Source: Spirochaetota bacterium (GTDB taxonomy: Bacteria; Spirochaetota; Spirochaetia; DSM-27196; PWMO01). Taken from it: a stretch of DNA of 14,045 nucleotides. Numbering within the stretch: the first letter of the stretch is position 1; the number at the start of each line of letters is the position of its first letter. This document shows, one piece after another, positions 6,155-12,884 of this stretch. The notes below the pieces were generated by a model. The model saw only the letters and a list, made by a program, of their open reading frames with translations. It ran no database searches and was not told the origin of the DNA. The position numbers and the translations under genes were made by a program. The stretch lies in contig JAAAOH010000296.1 in assembly GCA_009908925.1 (NCBI GenBank), positions 1 to 14,045 of the forward strand, given 5' to 3'.

Positions 6155-7575
6155 CCCGACTCCTTCCCGTACGCCGGCTCGAGCCGCGCGGCCCGCTCCC
6201 GGCCGCGGCGCCGACCGTGGGTTGCAGGCGTCAGTGCCTCGTCGACACGGCGTCGCCTGTTCATCGTATACCAGAGAAACCCTGCCGTTCCCGAGATGAT
6301 GTTCCCGACCGCCACGCCCCAGAAGATACCGGCGAGCCCCGCAATCTCTCGGCCGATCCACGCAAGCGGGATGAGCAGACCGAAGAGCCTCAGCCCGGCC
6401 ACGGCTGCCGCCTGCAGCGGCATCTTCAACCCGTTGAAGGCCGCAGCGGTGAGGTTGACGATGCCGAGAAAGCCGTAGCTCACGGCAACGACCATGAGGT
6501 AGAGACTCGTCACCTCCACTACCCGGGCGTTCTCGTTGAAGGCGGCGGCAATGGGACCGGCAGCCGCGAGGAACACAACGAGCACCATGACGCCCCACAG
6601 AATCGAGAAGCCGGAGGCCACGTGATGGCTTCGCAGCACGCGCCATTCCCGCCCCGCGCCGTGGTTCTGCCCCACGAAGGGGGTGAGGATCATCGAGAGC
6701 GCCAGCGTGAACACGAGAGCGAAGGATTCGATCCGGGTTGCCGCGCCGAAGCCGGCCACCGCATCGGTACCGAAGGCCGAGACAAAGCGGGTGATAACCC
6801 CCATCGAGATGGGAAGCAAGATGTTCACCGCGGCGGCAGGAATCCCCACGTAGAGTATCCTCCCCCAAGCGGCAAGCGTCTCATCAAGGGAGCCGAAATG
6901 CAGCGTGAACAGTCCCTCCCGGCGGAAGACGGCGTAGCCGATGATAGCTAAGCTCGACGCGCGGGCGACAACGGTCGCAAGCGCCGCCCCGGCAATCCCC
7001 ATCCCGGCGACGGGCCCTACACCGAAGATGAGAAGCGGGTCGAGGACTATATTGAGAAGAACCGATAGCGTCAGCACCATCCCGGGAATCCTGGTGTCAC
7101 CGGTCGCCTGCAGAACGTTCATCCCAATCATCGGGAGGATCACGAAAGGAAGACCCGTGAACCAGATCACCATGTAGGATCGGATGAGCGGAAGCACCGA
7201 CGCAGTTGCACCCATCGCCGTGAACAGTGGCTCGATGGTAAGCAGGCCCGCCACGGCAAACACGACGACCAGGCTGAATCCGAGCAGGTGCGCCTTTGTT
7301 GCGAAGCGGGCGGCCTCACCACGGTCACCGCGGCCGAGGGCCTGCGACACGTAAGTGGAGGTGCCGATCCCCAGCCCCATGGCGAGCCCGCCGGAGATGA
7401 GCACGACCGGGAAGGAGAAACTCATCGCCGCAAGCGGATCAGACCCCAGGCGACCCACGAAGTATGTGTCGGCAAGATTGAACAGGACGATACTCAGCGT
7501 CCCGGGAATCATCGGCAGAACCAGACGGAAGAGTGCCGATGCCACCTCGTCATTGAGCATATCGGGTCGCTTCAT
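6151..7575 (-). CDS. MATE family efflux transporter (first of two)
   Basis: Twelve-helix multidrug/toxin exporter of 474 aa, expected to use an Na+ or H+ gradient. MATE hallmarks are FNLADTYFVGRLG near residue 38, LNIVLDPLLIFGVGP near 175-190, and the repeat-half equivalent GAATRIESFALVFTLALSMILTPFVGQNHGAGR. The C-terminus carries a basic tail (NRRRRVDEA to GRRRGRER). An ATG 27 bp upstream (7602) is possible. I choose 7575 because it overlaps the marR stop as ATGA and has GGGAG 7 nt upstream, and because the extra residues (MRRRRGSEG) lie inside marR. It is co-transcribed with the MarR regulator and DUF1499. Substrate cannot be predicted; family assignment is firm. Confidence 0.93.
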   Translation of the reverse strand: MKRPDMLNDEVASALFRLVLPMIPGTLSIVLFNLADTYFVGRLGSDPLAAMSFSFPVVLISGGLAMGLGIGTSTYVSQALGRGDRGEAARFATKAHLLGFSLVVVFAVAGLLTIEPLFTAMGATASVLPLIRSYMVIWFTGLPFVILPMIGMNVLQATGDTRIPGMVLTLSVLLNIVLDPLLIFGVGPVAGMGIAGAALATVVARASSLAIIGYAVFRREGLFTLHFGSLDETLAAWGRILYVGIPAAAVNILLPISMGVITRFVSAFGTDAVAGFGAATRIESFALVFTLALSMILTPFVGQNHGAGREWRVLRSHHVASGFSILWGVMVLVVFLAAAGPIAAAFNENARVVEVTSLYLMVVAVSYGFLGIVNLTAAAFNGLKMPLQAAAVAGLRLFGLLIPLAWIGREIAGLAGIFWGVAVGNIISGTAGFLWYTMNRRRRVDEALTPATHGRRRGRERAARLEPAYGKESG

Positions 7576-8102
7576 TCCCTCGCTCCCTCTCCGTCGGCGC
7601 ACCCGGACATGGGCGGCGGTCCGCTTCCGTCCTCGTAGTGCGTACCGAGCCGCTCGAGCACTACCCGGTAGAGGGCCGAGAGCCCCTCGTGCAGTTGCGT
7701 GTTCTCTTCCTCGGTGAGGCAGGCGAGAAGCTCCGAGGCACGCTCGATTGCAAGCGTTTCTACCCCCTCGAGGGCGTGCCGCCCCGCGTCGGTGATGCCG
7801 GCATACACCGTCCGCCGGTCCTCGGGCGAGCGCGTGCGGGAGATCCAGCCGCGCCCCTCGAGCACGCTGACGGTGCGGGACATGGTGGGCAGCTTCACCT
7901 CGTGGAGCTCGGCGAGCTCGTGCAGGCTGCGCGGTCCGCGCCGAAGCGTCCGCAGCAGCCGGAAGTGCACCGGGTTGTCGACGCCGGCGTTGCGGCGCAG
8001 CCGGCTCGAGACAAAGCCCATAACCGAGGGCAGGGACTCGAGCAGGACCTCGGCGGTTGCCGCGCGAGCAGCCGCCGTGTGGTGATGTCGTTTTGCCTTC
8101 AT
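7572..8102 (-). CDS. MarR family transcriptional regulator
   Basis: Winged-helix regulator of 176 aa. HFRLLRTLRRGPRSLHELAELHEVKLPTMSRTVSVLEGRGWISRT contains the helix-turn-helix with recognition helix about residues 70-82. RSPEDRRTVYAGITDAGR (91-108) is the wing, with the DxRxxxxxLTxxG pattern of MarR proteins. Flanking helices would form the dimer interface. It has two cysteines, Cys128 in the C-terminal dimerisation helices and Cys168 near the flexible end; thiol-based sensing is possible but not shown. It heads an operon with a MATE pump, the classic MarR repressor-pump arrangement. Its own start region carries the 30-bp element also found before two neighbouring units, so autorepression and local regulon control are likely. 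The ATG at 8102 has GAGG 6 nt upstream, inside the operator. Confidence 0.92.
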   Translation of the reverse strand: MKAKRHHHTAAARAATAEVLLESLPSVMGFVSSRLRRNAGVDNPVHFRLLRTLRRGPRSLHELAELHEVKLPTMSRTVSVLEGRGWISRTRSPEDRRTVYAGITDAGRHALEGVETLAIERASELLACLTEEENTQLHEGLSALYRVVLERLGTHYEDGSGPPPMSGCADGEGARE

Positions 8103-8104
8103 TC

Positions 8105-8134
8105 TAAGCCTCGCTAACAGTTCGTACGGCTAAC
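8105..8134 (-). promoter_or_regulatory. Shared 30-bp operator, copy B (marR autoregulatory site)
   Basis: Minus strand from 8134: GTTAGCC, ACGAAC at columns 10-15, GTTAGC at 17-22 and GGCTTA at 25-30. It overlaps the -10 box, the likely transcription start and the ribosome-binding GAGG, and ends 2 bp before the marR ATG. GTTAG occurs twice in the same orientation 16 bp apart, as it does in copy A. A bound repressor would block both initiation and early elongation. Confidence 0.72.
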
Positions 8135-8161
8135 AATACTGCCGGTGGCGCGCGTGGTCAA
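8133..8161 (-). promoter_or_regulatory. Predicted sigma70-type promoter of marR-MATE-DUF1499
   Basis: Minus strand: -35 TTGACC at 8161-8156, 17-nt spacer, -10 TATTGT at 8138-8133. Transcription would start near 8126, giving a leader of about 24 nt. The -10 box shares its final GT with the first GT of the operator, as at copy A. Confidence 0.65.
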
Positions 8162-8163
8162 AC

Positions 8164-8181
8164 CCCGGCTTCCAGGCCGGG
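8164..8181 (-). terminator. Hairpin, possible second terminator of the pnt operon
   Basis: Minus strand: CCCGGC, 6-nt loop, GCCGGG, followed by GTTTG. A compact GC stem with a short T-run just upstream of the marR -35 box. It would insulate marR from readthrough of the pnt operon. The T-run is poor, so the call is tentative. Confidence 0.4.
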
Positions 8182-8206
8182 ATCGGGCCCAAACTGGGTG
8201 ACCGTA

Positions 8207-8245
8207 TCGTTTAAAACCCTACTCCGAGCCGGTCGCCGGGGTAGG
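8207..8245 (-). terminator. Probable intrinsic terminator downstream of pntB
   Basis: Minus strand: CCTACCCCG (8245-8237) pairs with CGGAGTAGG (8226-8218), eight of nine pairs, with a 10-nt loop, followed by GTTTTAAA. It lies about 220 bp after the pntB stop and before the marR promoter. The stem overlaps two 14-codon frames that follow a GAGGAG sequence. Confidence 0.5.
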
Positions 8246-8464
8246 TATCGTCCATTCGCTCATCCGTTTGGTTCTCCTCACTGGTAGTCAGGCGATCTCA
8301 ACAGACGAGGCGGGACTGTCCTGCCCGCTATTCTTTGAGTGGAACTACTTGCCCCGGCCGATGATGACAGTCTGCGCGGCCGGAACCAGCCCGCCCGCGC
8401 GAGGGGACCGGCCCCGATACAGGCGCGGCACCCGGACCAAGACACCCACGCGGGCACCCGCGAT
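8246..8464. other. Intergenic region between pntB and the marR promoter; no clear gene
   Basis: About 220 bp with no convincing gene. Just after the pntB stop the minus strand has a 5-bp hairpin (CGCGG and CCGCG, 8449-8462) without a T-run. A strong ribosome-binding sequence, GAGGAG at 8279-8274, precedes two overlapping 14-codon frames on the minus strand: ATG 8263 to TAG 8219 (MSEWTIPTPATGSE) and ATG 8255 to TAA 8211 (MDDTYPGDRLGVGF). The second runs into the terminator T-run. Neither is recognised. The long plus-strand frame crossing this region lies antisense to pntB and lacks a ribosome-binding site. Confidence 0.4.
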
Positions 8465-9871
8465 TCAGGCTTCCTTATACTCCGCCACCAGTTCCTCCAT
8501 CACCTTCTTGCCGTCACCGAAGAGCATCAGCGTGTTGTCTGCGGCGAAGAGCGGGTTGGGGATGCCCGCGAAGCCGGGGCTGAGGCTGCGCTTGATGACG
8601 ACCACCGTGCGAGATTTGTCGACGTTGAGGATGGGCATGCCGGCGATGGGGCTGTCCGCGGCCTCGCGCGCCTGGGGGTTCACCACGTCGTTCGCGCCGA
8701 GGACGATGGTCACGTCGGTCTGCGGGAAGCTCGGGTTTATCTGGTCCATCTCGCGGAGCTTGTCATAGGAGATATCCTCTTCGGCGAGGAGCACGTTCAT
8801 GTGCCCCGGCATGCGCCCTGCGACGGGGTGAATACCGAACTCGACCTCGATGCCGTCGGCCTCCATGGACTCGGTGAGCATGCGCACCGGCGTCTGCGCG
8901 CGCGCCACGGCCATGCCGTAGCCGGGAACGATCACCACGCGCTGGGCGGTCTTGAGGATCATCGCCACCTCGTCTGCGGAGGTCTGCTTGATCTTTCCCT
9001 CGTAGATATCATCCATCTGGGCCGATTGCTGCACCGCACCCACGCCCCCGAAGAGCACGTTGGCGAGTGATCGGTTCATCGCCTTACACATGATGGTCGT
9101 GAGGATGATGCCCGAGGCTCCGACAAGGGAGCCGGAGATGATGAGGATACTGTTGGAAAGCACGAATCCGGTCGCCGCGGCGGCAAGCCCTGAGTAGGAG
9201 TTCAGAAGCGCAATGACGATGGGCATATCCGCGCCGCCGATCGGTATGACGAGTACGATGCCGAGGAGCGCACCGAGGGCGACGAGGATCCAGTAGTACT
9301 CGGTGAGCGCCGGATTCATCACCAGATACACACCGACTGCGAGTGCGGCAAGCAGAATGAGCACCTTCACCACCTGCTCGCCGGGATAGCGCACCGGTTT
9401 CTCGGTTACGATTCCCTGGAGCTTTCCGAAGGCGATGAGGCTGCCGAGGAAGGTCACCGCACCGATGAGCCCGGAGGCGACCGTGGCGATGGTGAACTGA
9501 AGGCCCGCCTCCACCACGCCGGCGCCGGCGGCACTCATCATCACCTGAAAGAGCACCGCGCCGGCAACCAGCACCGAAGCAATGCCGCCGAACCCGTTGA
9601 AGAGCCCCACGAGCTGCGGCATGGCCGTCATCTTGATGGAGAGGGCGAGGATGATGCCGATCGCCGCGCCCACGAGGAGCCCCGTCACAATGAGCCCGTA
9701 GCTCAGGATCTGCTCGTTGAGCAGGGTCACCACGATGGCGATGAGCATACCGACGGCGCCCATGAGGTTGCCCCGCACGGCGCTCTTCGGATGGGTGAGG
9801 CCCTTGAGCCCGAAAATAAAAAGTACTGCAGCCACGAGATATGCGAGATTGACGAGTACGGCTGTAGTCAT
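8465..9871 (-). CDS. pntB: NAD(P) transhydrogenase subunit beta
   Basis: Beta subunit (468 aa) of the proton-translocating nicotinamide nucleotide transhydrogenase. It uses the proton gradient to drive NADH + NADP+ to NAD+ + NADPH at the inner membrane. Residues 1 to about 265 form the membrane domain (dII), with MPQLVGLFNGFGGIASV at 84-100. The NADP(H)-binding domain (dIII) starts near residue 305: GYGMAVARAQ (318-326), GANDVVNP (392-399), KRSLSPGFAGIPNPLF (427-442) and GDGKK (452-456). The position of the E. coli beta-His91 appears to be Asn92 here, a substitution I believe occurs in other three-subunit enzymes. The gene starts 3 bp after the pntAB stop, and AAGGA in that gene's end serves as ribosome-binding site. 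Full length and intact. Confidence 0.97.
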   Translation of the reverse strand: MTTAVLVNLAYLVAAVLFIFGLKGLTHPKSAVRGNLMGAVGMLIAIVVTLLNEQILSYGLIVTGLLVGAAIGIILALSIKMTAMPQLVGLFNGFGGIASVLVAGAVLFQVMMSAAGAGVVEAGLQFTIATVASGLIGAVTFLGSLIAFGKLQGIVTEKPVRYPGEQVVKVLILLAALAVGVYLVMNPALTEYYWILVALGALLGIVLVIPIGGADMPIVIALLNSYSGLAAAATGFVLSNSILIISGSLVGASGIILTTIMCKAMNRSLANVLFGGVGAVQQSAQMDDIYEGKIKQTSADEVAMILKTAQRVVIVPGYGMAVARAQTPVRMLTESMEADGIEVEFGIHPVAGRMPGHMNVLLAEEDISYDKLREMDQINPSFPQTDVTIVLGANDVVNPQAREAADSPIAGMPILNVDKSRTVVVIKRSLSPGFAGIPNPLFAADNTLMLFGDGKKVMEELVAEYKEA

Positions 9872-9874
9872 GGC

Positions 9875-10165
9875 CTAGTCCTTCTTCCTGAACTTGCTGA
9901 GCATGCGATGGGTCACCAGGAATCCGCCGACCACGTTGATGGTGGCGAAGACGAGGGCCGCGAGGCCAAGCACGACGGTGAGCGTCTCCTGCCCGCTGCC
10001 GACCGCCAGAAGCGCGCCGATGACCGTAATCCCCGAGATGGCGTTGGAGCCGGACATGAGCGGCGTGTGGAGGATGGGCGGCACCTTGGTGATAACCTCG
10101 AAGCCGACGAAGACGGCCAGTACGAAGACCGTCAGTATGTTTACAAAGGATAGAGCTGCGTCCAT
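9875..10165 (-). CDS. pntAB: NAD(P) transhydrogenase subunit alpha, membrane part
   Basis: Small membrane subunit (96 aa) that supplies the first dII helices of transhydrogenase in organisms where PntA is split. Three hydrophobic segments are visible: about 8-25, 42-56 and 63-85. The conserved VPPILHTPLMSGSNAISGI at 28-46 includes His33. The chain ends in the basic sequence KFRKKD. The start is secure: AGGAGG (10179-10174), overlapping the pntAA stop, lies 8 nt before the ATG. It forms a complex with PntAA and PntB. The split alpha subunit matches the Rhodospirillum rubrum-type enzyme rather than the two-subunit E. coli enzyme. Confidence 0.95.
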   Translation of the reverse strand: MDAALSFVNILTVFVLAVFVGFEVITKVPPILHTPLMSGSNAISGITVIGALLAVGSGQETLTVVLGLAALVFATINVVGGFLVTHRMLSKFRKKD

Positions 10166-10177
10166 GCGTGTAGCCTC

Positions 10178-11326
10178 CTAGAGTCCCAGTCGCTCTTTGA
10201 GATCGTCGTTGGGCACCGTGCCGTCGCGAGTCACCATAGTCGAGGAGATGATCTCGTCCTCATAGTCGATGTCGATGCGCCCCTCTTTGACCATCGTCGC
10301 GAAAAATGAAGTGATGTTCTTGGAGTAGAGCGTGCTCGCGTTCTCGGCGAGCATCGCCGGGATGTTCTCAGGGCCCATGATGGTCACATCGTGCTTGACG
10401 ACCGTCTGTCCCGACTCGGTGAGCTCACAGTTCCCCCCGCGCTCGGCTGCGAGGTCGACGAGGACCGACCCCGTCGGCATCGCCTTCACCATCTCCTCGG
10501 TGACGAGGGTGGGTGCCTTCTTCCCCGGAATGTTGGCCGTGGTTATCACCACATCGCTTTCTGCGATGACCTCGAGCATCTTCTCGCGCTGCTTCTTGTA
10601 GAAGTCCTCACCCATTTCCCTGGCGTATCCGCCCGAGCCCTCCGAGTCGCCGGTGTCGAGCTCGAGCTCCACGAACCTCGCCCCGAGGCTCTTCACCTGG
10701 TCCTTGACCGCCGGGCGGATGTCGTAGGCGCTGACCACCGCGCCGAGGCGCTTTGCCGTGGCGATGGCCTGAAGCCCCGCAACGCCGACGCCCACGATGA
10801 AGGCGCGCGCGGCGACGATGGTACCTGCGGCGGTCATCATCATCGGGAACATCTTCGGAAGCTCGTTGGCGGCAAGCAACACCGCCTTGTAGCCGGCGAG
10901 ACTTGCCATGGAGGAGAGAGAGTCCATGCTCTGCGCCCGGGTGATGCGCGGCATGAGCTCCATCGAGAAGACCGATACTTTGCGGTCCACCGCCTGCTTG
11001 AAGGCATCGCTCGGGGCGTAGGGCTCGGCGTAGCCGATGAAGATCTGCCCCTCACGCATCGCGCTCGCGTCCGAGGCGAAGCCGTCGGGATCGGCGGCGG
11101 CTGTGCGCACCGTCAGCACCGCGTCGGCGTCGGCGAGCAGCTGCGGGCGGTCGACGATCGCCGCCCCCTTCTCGCGGTATGCCTCATCGGCAAACCCGGC
11201 GGTCTCACCTGCTCCCCGCTCGACCATCACCTCGGCGCCGAGCTTCTCGAGCGACGCCACGTGCGCCGGTACCAGGGCGACCCGCCGCTCGCCGTCGAGG
11301 CGCTCTTTCAGAACTCCGACTTTCAT
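10178..11326 (-). CDS. pntAA: NAD(P) transhydrogenase subunit alpha, NAD(H)-binding part
   Basis: Soluble dI subunit (382 aa) that binds NAD(H) and exchanges hydride with dIII of PntB. MKVGVLKERLDGERRVALVP is the alanine dehydrogenase/PNT N-terminal signature. PRITRAQSMDSLSS at 126-139 places Arg127, Gln132 and Asp135 at the positions of the RQD loop of the R. rubrum enzyme. The nucleotide fold has GVGVAG at 179-184 and Asp202 at the end of the second strand (SAYDIRP). TTANIPGKKAPTLVT is the conserved late motif. The reading frame extends upstream to 11350, but the family N-terminus and a GGAG 7 nt upstream place the start at 11326. It is the first gene of a three-gene operon with its own promoter. 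NADPH made here could feed the NmrA-type oxidoreductases, but that link is only inferred. Confidence 0.97.
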   Translation of the reverse strand: MKVGVLKERLDGERRVALVPAHVASLEKLGAEVMVERGAGETAGFADEAYREKGAAIVDRPQLLADADAVLTVRTAAADPDGFASDASAMREGQIFIGYAEPYAPSDAFKQAVDRKVSVFSMELMPRITRAQSMDSLSSMASLAGYKAVLLAANELPKMFPMMMTAAGTIVAARAFIVGVGVAGLQAIATAKRLGAVVSAYDIRPAVKDQVKSLGARFVELELDTGDSEGSGGYAREMGEDFYKKQREKMLEVIAESDVVITTANIPGKKAPTLVTEEMVKAMPTGSVLVDLAAERGGNCELTESGQTVVKHDVTIMGPENIPAMLAENASTLYSKNITSFFATMVKEGRIDIDYEDEIISSTMVTRDGTVPNDDLKERLGL

Positions 11327-11376
11327 GCTGCAACTCCATTCGACATACAAGGCTCCGGCCCGAAAAGGTTACAGCA

Positions 11377-11405
11377 ATAATAGGATATCGGCCCGCTGAC
11401 GGCAA
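11377..11405 (-). promoter_or_regulatory. Predicted sigma70-type promoter of pntAA-pntAB-pntB
   Basis: Minus strand: -35 TTGCCG at 11405-11400, 17-nt spacer, -10 TATTAT at 11382-11377. The start would fall near 11370, giving a leader of about 44 nt. No copy of the shared 30-bp element is present, so the operon is probably outside the MarR circuit. Confidence 0.6.
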
Positions 11406-11467
11406 CCGGATCAGGTCCGTGGTGTCACATGCGCCGTGACCCATGCGCCGAACGACCCTCCCGGCCC

Positions 11468-11496
11468 GTGACACGCATGCCGTTTGGCGGTAGGCT
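11468..11496 (+). promoter_or_regulatory. Possible promoter of the second MATE gene
   Basis: Plus strand: GTGACA at 11468-11473, 17-nt spacer, TAGGCT at 11491-11496. The -35 matches well and the -10 poorly. The start would lie near 11503, only about 14 nt before the ATG at 11517, where no ribosome-binding site is seen. Nearby are a repeated CATGCGCCG (11428-11436 and 11442-11450) and an inverted pair, GTGTCAC (11422-11428) and GTGACAC (11468-11474), which might be a regulator site. Confidence 0.3.
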
Positions 11497-11516
11497 ATGC
11501 ATCCGGTTTCACATCA

Positions 11517-12884
11517 ATGAGCACACCCGCATCCGAGATCACCAATCCCCGCGAGCTCTACGCCACCCTTCTTCGCCTGGCGACCCCCATCATGCTCGCA
11601 AACCTCTTCCAGATGTTCTACAACCTCGCCGACGCGTTCTTCCTCGGGCGCATCGGGCGGGAGGCCGTGTCGGCGGTGGCAATCTCGTTCAACATCGTCA
11701 TGCTCATCGTGGTGGTCGGCTCGGGGCTCGCCACAGCGGGCCAGACGCTCATTTCCCAGTCGAGAGGACGGGGTGATCAGAAAAGGGTCGACTTCTACCT
11801 CGGTCAGATGACGACCTCGCTTCTCGGCTTCTCCCTCATCATCTCCCTTGCGGGCGGCGTGCTGATCCCGGCCCTCCTCGCACTCCTCCAGGTGCCGCCC
11901 GATGCCTTCCCCCAGACGCAGCAGTACCTTCGCATCATCTTTGCGGGGCTGCCGTTCATGTTCCTCTTCTTCGTGATGCAGGCGGCGATGCAGGGAATCG
12001 GCGACAGCATGACGCCGCTCCTCATACAGGCCGGCACCATCGTGCTCAACATCGCCCTCGATCCGCTTCTGATCTTCGGCGTGGGTCCCCTGCCTCGCAT
12101 GGAGGTCGCGGGCGCCGCCGTGGCGACGGTCATCAGTCGCAGTATGGGCTCCGCGGTGGCGCTGCTCATTCTCCTGCGCGGCGGACGGGGGCTCCACCTC
12201 AAACTGCGAAACCTCATCCCGAAGCCGGCCGCAGTGCGGCTCTTCTTCCGCGTCGGTGCGCCGATCTCCGTCGGGCAGGGCCTCTCGGGCCTGGGCTTCG
12301 TGGTGCTGCAGGGCATCGTCAACGGCTTCGGCACGGCCGTCATCGCCGCCTTCGGCGTGGGCACGCGCATTATCGGGCTCTTCAACATGCCGGCCATCGG
12401 CTTCTCCCGCGCCACAGCCTCGCTCGTTGGGCAGAGCATCGGGGCGGGTCGCCCCGATCAGGCGAAAACGGTGCTTCGGCAGTCTGTCCTGACCATTCTC
12501 GCGTTCATGAGCGTCGGGATGACACTGACCTTCTTCTTCGGGAACCTGGTGGTTCGCTTTTTCGTCGACGATGCGGCGGTGGTGGAGGTCGGCGCCGTCA
12601 TGTTCCGCGTCGTCTCGATTTCGGTGATTCCGTTCGCGCTGTTCACCGTGGCCAACGGCGCCTTCCAGGGCGGCGGCGACACGAAGCCGGTGATGTATCT
12701 CAACGTCGCGCGCCTGTGGGGACTGCGCGTGCCGGTTGCCTACGTGCTTGCCGTCGCCATCGGCATCGGTCCGCTCGGGGTGTGGATGTCCATGGTCGTC
12801 TCGAACGTCGTCATCGCCGCGGCCGGCTTCTGGATCCTCAGCAAAGGGCGATGGCTTACGGCGCTCGATCAGTCGGCTTTGTAG
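11517..12884 (+). CDS. MATE family efflux transporter (second)
   Basis: Twelve-helix cation-coupled multidrug exporter, 455 aa from the ATG at 11517. Signatures: FYNLADAFFLGRIGREAVSA near the first helices, GSGLATAGQTLISQSRGRGD, LNIALDPLLIFGVGPLPRMEVAGAA near mid-protein, and in the second half GTRIIGLFNMPAIGFSRATASLVGQSIGAG and ANGAFQGGGDTKPVM. The frame opens with a TTG at 11484, adding 11 residues that do not look like MATE sequence. Neither start has a clear Shine-Dalgarno sequence, so the choice of the ATG is tentative. The gene diverges from pntAA across about 190 bp. At its 3' end it overlaps the convergent orphan gene by 16 bp. It resembles the MATE at 7575-6151 in the shared motif LDPLLIFGVGP but is clearly a separate paralogue, not a recent duplicate. 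Substrate unknown. Confidence 0.93.
   Translation: MSTPASEITNPRELYATLLRLATPIMLANLFQMFYNLADAFFLGRIGREAVSAVAISFNIVMLIVVVGSGLATAGQTLISQSRGRGDQKRVDFYLGQMTTSLLGFSLIISLAGGVLIPALLALLQVPPDAFPQTQQYLRIIFAGLPFMFLFFVMQAAMQGIGDSMTPLLIQAGTIVLNIALDPLLIFGVGPLPRMEVAGAAVATVISRSMGSAVALLILLRGGRGLHLKLRNLIPKPAAVRLFFRVGAPISVGQGLSGLGFVVLQGIVNGFGTAVIAAFGVGTRIIGLFNMPAIGFSRATASLVGQSIGAGRPDQAKTVLRQSVLTILAFMSVGMTLTFFFGNLVVRFFVDDAAVVEVGAVMFRVVSISVIPFALFTVANGAFQGGGDTKPVMYLNVARLWGLRVPVAYVLAVAIGIGPLGVWMSMVVSNVVIAAAGFWILSKGRWLTALDQSAL

Noticed and set aside
6155..6868. Upstream extension of the DUF1499 reading frame to 403 codons
   Set aside because: The added part only overlaps the MATE gene in another frame. The ATG at 6154 with AAGGAG and ATGA overlap gives a normal-length DUF1499 protein with its membrane helix at the N-terminus.
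11327..11516. A fourth copy of the shared operator between pntAA and the second MATE gene
   Set aside because: No GTTAG/ACGAAC arrangement is present on either strand; only short unrelated repeats.
6151..12884. Recent duplication of the two MATE genes
   Set aside because: They share family motifs such as LDPLLIFGVGP but differ through most of their length and lie in opposite orientations in different contexts.
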